Of a stretch of DNA of 64,000 nt, positions 59,812-64,000 are shown in pieces; the first letter of the stretch is position 1; each line of letters opens with the position of its first letter. Under the pieces are notes generated by a model, which was not told the origin of the DNA, did no database searches, and saw only the letters and a list, made by a program, of their open reading frames with translations. Source of the DNA: Anadara kagoshimensis (taxonomy: Eukaryota; Mollusca; Bivalvia; Arcoida; Arcidae); contig CM037864.1 of the NCBI GenBank assembly GCA_021292105.1, forward strand, positions 40,786,514-40,850,513, given 5' to 3'. The position numbers were made by a program, and so were the translations under genes.

Positions 59812-60640
59812 TAAGTCCTATAAATCCTAAATAAATTGAGAAATCAAAGCAGTGGTAAAGTATTCACATCTACACACCATTGCAATAAACCGTATCATAT
59901 ATCAGAGCAATCTGTTTAACAGTTTCAGAAAAGTTGCTTACACAAGATCTGTCAATGTTAAATAATACTTAATATGGCAAAATCAAAACAATAGCAGAGT
60001 TTTCACATCTACAGATCATTACAATTAACCTATCCATAGCCATGCCTTTTATGATCGGACACTGGCCGCCATCACAGTACCAAAGCAACATCACTGCAAC
60101 TAATGACATACTAGTGTCAGTGACCTCATTAAATGGCACAATTCAGGCAGAGTTTTCATTATTTTTGTGTGTAATTCAAGCATGCCTGGCCATTGACAGA
60201 ACATTGTGGGTGTGGCCGGCAATCTATCAATTAACCCTATCAGAATATCAAAACGATCTGCCATGTGGTTTCAGAAGAGTTGCATACACTAGATGTGTCA
60301 ATGTTGAATTATACTAAATATGGTCTACCAAGTAAGTCCAATAACTCCTATACAAATTGATGAATTAATAATGTACACCATAGCAATTAATCCTAAATGT
60401 GGTCTTAAGCCCCATAGCTCCTACAAAAATTAATAGATCAAAACAATGGCAAAATAGTCACATCTACACATCATAGCAATACATCCTACCAAATATCAAA
60501 ACAATCTGCTATGTAGTTTCAGAGGAGTTACATACACAAGATATGTCAATACTGAATTATACTAAAAATGAAAGTTCCATAACACCTACAGAAATTGATG
60601 AATCAAAACAACAGTATAGTATGCACATCTACACAAAGAC
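59812..60640. repeat. Satellite, about 165-bp unit, four to five copies
   Basis: Recurring blocks: AAGTCCNATAANTCCTA, TGANNAATCAAAACAATGGC, CACATCTACACATCATAGCA, TATCAAAACAATCTGCTATG, GTTTCAGAAGAGTTGCATAC and GATNTGTCAATGTTGAATTA. The second unit is split by MITE-4 at 60022-60228; the third is partly deleted. Confidence 0.85.
60022..60228. mobile_element. MITE-4, copy 2, decayed
   Basis: CGGACACTGGCCGCCATCAC, CTAGTGTCAGTGAC and AATTCAGGCAGAGTTTTCAT match 49599-49794; the right end TGTGGCCGGCAATCTATCAA is recognisable, the left end is damaged. Confidence 0.8.
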
Positions 60641-60762
60641 CATTTGTCTCTATCACCCTCCAATGAACATCCTTTGTAAATAGGGATAGACTCAATCACT
60701 AAGACTACAAGATTTATGCCCCTTTAAAATATGGAGAAAATGGCAAAAAACATAAACTTTGA

Positions 60763-60814
60763 GTGGTTATCTCCCTTATGCTGTACTAGTGGTTATCTCC
60801 CTTATGCTATACTA
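60763..60814. repeat. 26-bp tandem duplication
   Basis: GTGGTTATCTCCCTTATGCT then RTACTA occurs twice in succession. Confidence 0.92.
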
Positions 60815-61164
60815 TCTTATGTAATGGAAATTTGTAAGTCAATGTTAAATAAGGTCTGTGTTATATCCCTTTCAAGAACTGGTGTATTTCCTTCCTATTA
60901 TGATTCCATCAAAACAAAAGTGAAAATAATGCCCATGTAGTACTACTTTAAGTGTTGAACTTATATTTATAAATTAGGAATTCAGCTAAATGATTAGTTC
61001 TCTAAAACATTGTAATTATAGTCACTAGTTTTCCAGGAAATAAATCTTCCAGAACTAAATTGTTTCTTCATGTTCCAGTCATTAAATCCTGAAGATCAAC
61101 TAATGATTTTAAATCATCAAAAATATATGAGAAAAAAATGGGTCAAAGACTCAATGAGCCGGGT

Positions 61165-61545
61165 TGCCATTAAGTCAGGTGCACATCTTTGATAATCTTT
61201 TGATATATAACTAAGTTTCAAAGTCTGGAAAAATGGGAAAAAAATCCTGAAATATTTCCAAAAAGTCAGATGCACATCTTCAATATTTATAGAAACATTT
61301 TTTAAAGTTTAAAGGTTTTTGATTGAAAACTGTAGGAGGAGTTCACAAAGAAGGTACCCCCAGTTCAAATACTTGCTAAAAAGTGACTAAGTTTCAAAGT
61401 CTGGAAAAATGGGGGAAAAATCTTGAAATATTTCCATCAAGTCAGGTGCACATCTTCAATATACATGTATATAGAAAGATTCTGTGAAGTTTCACGGTTT
61501 TTGGTTGAAAACTGTAGATGGAGTTGAGTTCACAAAGTTGGTACC
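61165..61545. repeat. Tandem repeat, about 190-bp unit, 2.3 copies
   Basis: Units share AAGTCAGRTGCACATCTTC, GGTTTTTGRTTGAAAACTGT, GTTCACAAAGAAGGTACC or GTTCACAAAGTTGGTACC, and CTAAGTTTCAAAGTCTGGAA. GCCCAACCGCCCGACATTCA follows the last unit. Confidence 0.88.
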
Positions 61546-61839
61546 CTATTTTCCCCGCCCAACCGCCCGACATTCACCATACTATAAACCGGATTTGCAC
61601 TCTGTGCAACCCAGCCAATAATTTTTAAATTGTTAAAAGTTGAGAAAATGGTAAAGCTCTGTTTAAAGAGAGATAACTCATTCAGATAAAATAGTACTAG
61701 CTGTTGTTTATACATTTAACTGTAAGAGTTATTTCCCTTTCAATAGGCGTGAGAATTTGATGTCTGTGTCCAGGATTGCCCTGGATATATTTGATGTCCC
61801 AAAGTTCCATGTTCCTTTCATACAATTTTGATTACACAC

Positions 61840-62020
61840 GTGGCGGGTGAAGCTAGCTAAACAGGTGGTGCTTACCCTTCCGGAGCACCCGGCCACACTT
61901 CCCTGGTGGAAGTTCATGTGTCTAACCTAACTTGCCAGTTCCAAAGTTTTTACTTTGGTTCTGGATTGTGATTCTGACATGGATAAGTATGTTTGTTTTT
62001 GATTGGAACTTTTTTTTATT
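61840..62020 (+). repeat. Dispersed D-repeat, best-preserved copy
   Basis: GGTGGTGCTTACCCTTCCGG, AGCACCCGGCCACACTTCCC, then GATTGTGATTCTGACATGGA and GTATGTTTGTTTTTG. GGTGCT and AGCACC form a 6-bp hairpin stem. Class unknown. Confidence 0.7.
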
Positions 62021-62249
62021 ATCAGCATAAGTATGTAAGATTTTGTTCAATAGAACTCTATCTTAGTGAGTGAACAGTTGGAACAGTCAATTTTTAACAA
62101 GGTAGTTATAGTTGTTTTTCTTTTATGAAAAGTGTTAAAATGTCAGTTTATATTTTGTGGGTTTTTTTTTTAAGTTACAAACCATTGTAAATATAAGGAA
62201 TGACATTTGTCATTCCTTAACTAAAGAACATTGGGGGAGAAATTGAACA

Positions 62250-62340
62250 GTCTGGGTAGCTCAGTTGGTTAAGTACTTGCCTATAGTCTGGAAGGTCCCA
62301 GGTTTGATCCTTGGTACATTCTTTCTACTTCCTGTTACAT
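62250..62340 (+). mobile_element. tRNA-like SINE head (SINE-E)
   Basis: A box TAGCTCAGTTGG (62257-62268) and B box GGTTTGATCC (62301-62310) are spaced as in a tRNA, but the 3' acceptor strand does not pair with the start. The head continues into unrelated sequence, so this is a retroposon head and not a tRNA gene. The 3' boundary is unclear. Confidence 0.65.
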
Positions 62341-62437
62341 ACTCAATGATAACAACCAGTAGCTGATGTTGAGATAAAATGCACTGCATGAGCAAGCACG
62401 GGTTGTTATGAGCAAGCATATTTACATATCCATTACA

Positions 62438-63332
62438 CAGGGTTCCCACTCTTTTCTCTTTTAAAAATTCCAGGGCTTTTCCAGGTTTTTTTAAGTTTTT
62501 TTCACACTTTTCAAGGACAGGATTTCTTGATATAACCCTAAAACCCCGAGTTTAACGTTCACGTACAAAGCCCTAAAATCACTACCACATAAGACGTCAC
62601 TGTGTGAATGATAAAGTTCTGTCCAATGATAAGACCTCGACCCACGTATCCACGCTGGTGTAAACTTAAATATTACCAACTTTGGGCACGAATGCAGAAT
62701 GTGTAAAACTTCTTCTGGTCCAAGGTAAAATATTCTCTCGATGTTTAAGAAACACAATTCTTTTAAGTTACAAATTAAGTCCGTCACTTCATAAACGTCT
62801 AATGCCGTTAGCTCTGAAAAATGTCCTTGATGTTGGTATGATACAGAAAGAAATACTAAAGAAGATTCGTCTAAATTCACCAAATCCGATTTTAAACAGA
62901 CATCATTCAATATTATTGCTTTCGGAAACTTCGTTCCTTTTACAAAGCCAAGCGTTTCTCTTGATATAAAATATTTAACAATATTAATGTTGGACCGCCA
63001 CATGGTATAAAATCTAAGTTACTTTGAAGACATTAAAACCATGACAACATCATATTATTTCTCATCAATTACAAACGCATTGATGACTTGATCGGCACTT
63101 ATAATTGTTAATACGAAAAATGAATTGGTCGTTTCCGTGTTTAGCGACTAGGAATTGTCGTGCAAGTAAGAGTTATCTCTCTTTCCCCTTACCAACGTAA
63201 CGTATCGGCAAAATTCAAGACTTTTTCCCGGATTTTTAATTTTTTTGTGGAATTCAATGGTTTTCCCGACCGGGAATTAATAAATTGAAATTCCCGGGGT
63301 TTTCCCGTTTTCAAGGATGCGTGGGAACCCTG
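62438..63332. mobile_element. Transposon-like element with CAGGGTTCCCAC ends, 895 bp
   Basis: CAGGGTTCCCAC at 62438-62449 is inverted as GTGGGAACCCTG at 63321-63332. ATTACA flanks it on both sides (62432-62437 and 63333-63338). Subterminal regions on both sides carry CTTGAAAA or TTTTCAAGGA and CCGGG/CCAGG words, a known style of animal hAT-like ends. The interior holds the leucine-rich-repeat frame at 62491-63003 instead of a transposase. Confidence 0.75.
62491..63003 (-). CDS. Leucine-rich-repeat-like reading frame inside a transposon
   Basis: This is the longest open frame in the window: 170 codons from ATG at 63003 to TAA at 62491. Residues 62-90 (FSELTALDVYEV, then NLKELCFLNIER) and 95-115 (GPEEVLHILHSCPKLVIFKF) have the spacing of leucine-rich repeats of the F-box/LRR (FBXL) and AMN1 type, in particular the HSCPKLVIFKF phrase. 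There is no F-box, signal peptide or membrane segment. The last residues (SLKSVKKT) are read from the transposon's own subterminal CTTGAAAAGTGTG, so the frame is a chimera of a cellular-looking segment and element sequence. The more GC-balanced composition supports coding origin. It may be a captured gene fragment, a retained partial exon or a pseudogene; the family name is not certain. It is divergent from the gene starting at 63649. Confidence 0.5.
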   Translation of the reverse strand: MWRSNINIVKYFISRETLGFVKGTKFPKAIILNDVCLKSDLVNLDESSLVFLSVSYQHQGHFSELTALDVYEVTDLICNLKELCFLNIERIFYLGPEEVLHILHSCPKLVIFKFTPAWIRGSRSYHWTELYHSHSDVLCGSDFRALYVNVKLGVLGLYQEILSLKSVKKT

Positions 63333-63421
63333 ATTACATATGTGAATTAATGAAAAAGGATTGAGCCATAATAAATTAATATCCAGATTTCATTACACAA
63401 CCTTCGATAAGATGTTCAGTG

Positions 63422-63500
63422 TTATCTCCCTTGGCGGCCGCCAGATGGCCTCGCTATATAAAGTCGGATGCGCATCCCCGCATCCATTCTCCAACTTGGC
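63422..63500 (+). promoter_or_regulatory. TATA-type promoter of the gene at 63649
   Basis: TATATAAA at 63455-63462 is a consensus TATA box. A start about 30 bp downstream would fall in the pyrimidine-rich CATCCATTCTCC near 63485. Upstream are TTATCTCCCTT (63422-63432) and a GCGGCCGC-containing GC block. That leaves a 5' UTR of about 160 bp before the ATG, unless an intron removes part of it. Confidence 0.7.
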
Positions 63501-63648
63501 GCGCTTCGTTCAGCTTCCGATTTAAATCCTTCATCATCCTTCGTCTCAGTGAAAAATAATCGGGAAAAAATTTAGTAATTTTGTTCTTTTCCCTGTTCTA
63601 TTATTTTTCGATCTATATTTACTATCGACGTGTCTAAGTAAGACAGGG

Positions 63649-64000
63649 ATGGCGGATAATATCAGCCTTCGTGCTGGAACAATTACAGAGTTTGAAAATG
63701 GTGTCAATCAGGATTCCGAAAACACCAATAACCTCAGAAATCCTCAAGCCAGTAAAAACATGGTAGAGAGTGAAAATCACAAGGACAAAAAATTGTCTAG
63801 TGCTAGAAAAAGTCGCAAAGACCATGCAATTTCTGAAGATGAATCGGAAAGCAGTTCAGACTCCAATTCGGAGGGGAACTCTTCAGATTCTGATTCCGAG
63901 AGTTCAGGAAACGAATCTGATAAGAACCATCGTCGCAAAGTGGTTAGGTCCGTACATTCTGAGACAATCAGTATTAGAAACGGATTTTCAGACGACGAAG
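63649..64000 (+). CDS. N-terminal part of a serine- and acid-rich protein, continues beyond window
   Basis: ATG at 63649 has G at -3 and G at +4, and the frame is open for 117 codons to the window edge. The protein begins MADNISLRAGTITEFENGVN. Residues 46-57 are basic (KDKKLSSARKSR). Residues 61-91 are a dense serine/acid tract (ISEDESESSSDSNSEG and on), full of S-x-x-E/D sites of the casein kinase 2 type; HRRKVVR at 94-100 is another basic patch; a further acidic SDDE closes the visible part. Such alternating acidic-serine and basic tracts are typical of nuclear chromatin or RNA-processing proteins, but no domain is visible yet and I do not name the family. A TATA box and GC-richer flank 190 bp upstream support a real gene start. 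The final codon is incomplete and the exon may end just outside the window. Confidence 0.85.
   Translation, partial: MADNISLRAGTITEFENGVNQDSENTNNLRNPQASKNMVESENHKDKKLSSARKSRKDHAISEDESESSSDSNSEGNSSDSDSESSGNESDKNHRRKVVRSVHSETISIRNGFSDDE

Overview
The window is AT-rich eukaryotic DNA, almost certainly from an invertebrate and most likely a mollusc (bivalve-like). The reasons are several families of tRNA-derived SINEs, many short DNA transposons (MITEs), local satellites, a consensus GT splice donor, and no prokaryotic gene organisation. The mollusc assignment rests on the general look of the repeats and is an inference. Family names below (SINE-A to SINE-E, MITE-1 to MITE-5, R1, D-repeat) are labels for this window only.

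Host coding sequence is very sparse. On the minus strand, 17146-16989 looks like the first coding exon of a gene that continues towards position 1: strong start context, a PQ-repeat peptide, and a perfect GTAAGT donor. On the plus strand the last 600 bp hold a TATA-type promoter and the start of a gene (63649 to the window end) coding for a serine- and acid-rich, probably nuclear, protein. A 170-codon minus-strand reading frame with leucine-rich-repeat character (63003-62491) lies inside a transposon-like element just upstream of that promoter. I found no further convincing exon in the 45 kb between.

Layout. 0-17 kb: a decayed LINE end, a pogo/Tigger-like MITE that splits a 74-bp tandem array, SINE-A and SINE-B copies and TA-flanked MITEs; this may be intron of the minus-strand gene. 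17-22 kb: first exon, a 130-bp satellite, a 20-bp minisatellite and a 970-bp hAT-like element with an exact 8-bp target duplication. 22-34 kb: SINEs, including a chain in which SINE-B sits at the end of SINE-C and is followed by a 1.34-kb TA-flanked transposon. 34.8-38.1 kb: two head-to-tail copies of a 1.58-kb unit with internal 135-bp subrepeats, a TAA microsatellite and 16-bp inverted ends; this is the most unusual structure in the window. 38-62 kb: more SINEs, MITEs and local tandem arrays, with clear cases of insertion into older repeats (58.0-58.6 kb and 59.8-60.6 kb). 62.4-64 kb: the transposon carrying the leucine-rich-repeat frame, then the promoter and first codons of the plus-strand gene.

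Target-site duplications and nesting let several insertions be ordered in time. Functional statements about the three coding calls are tentative because none could be matched to a named family by eye.
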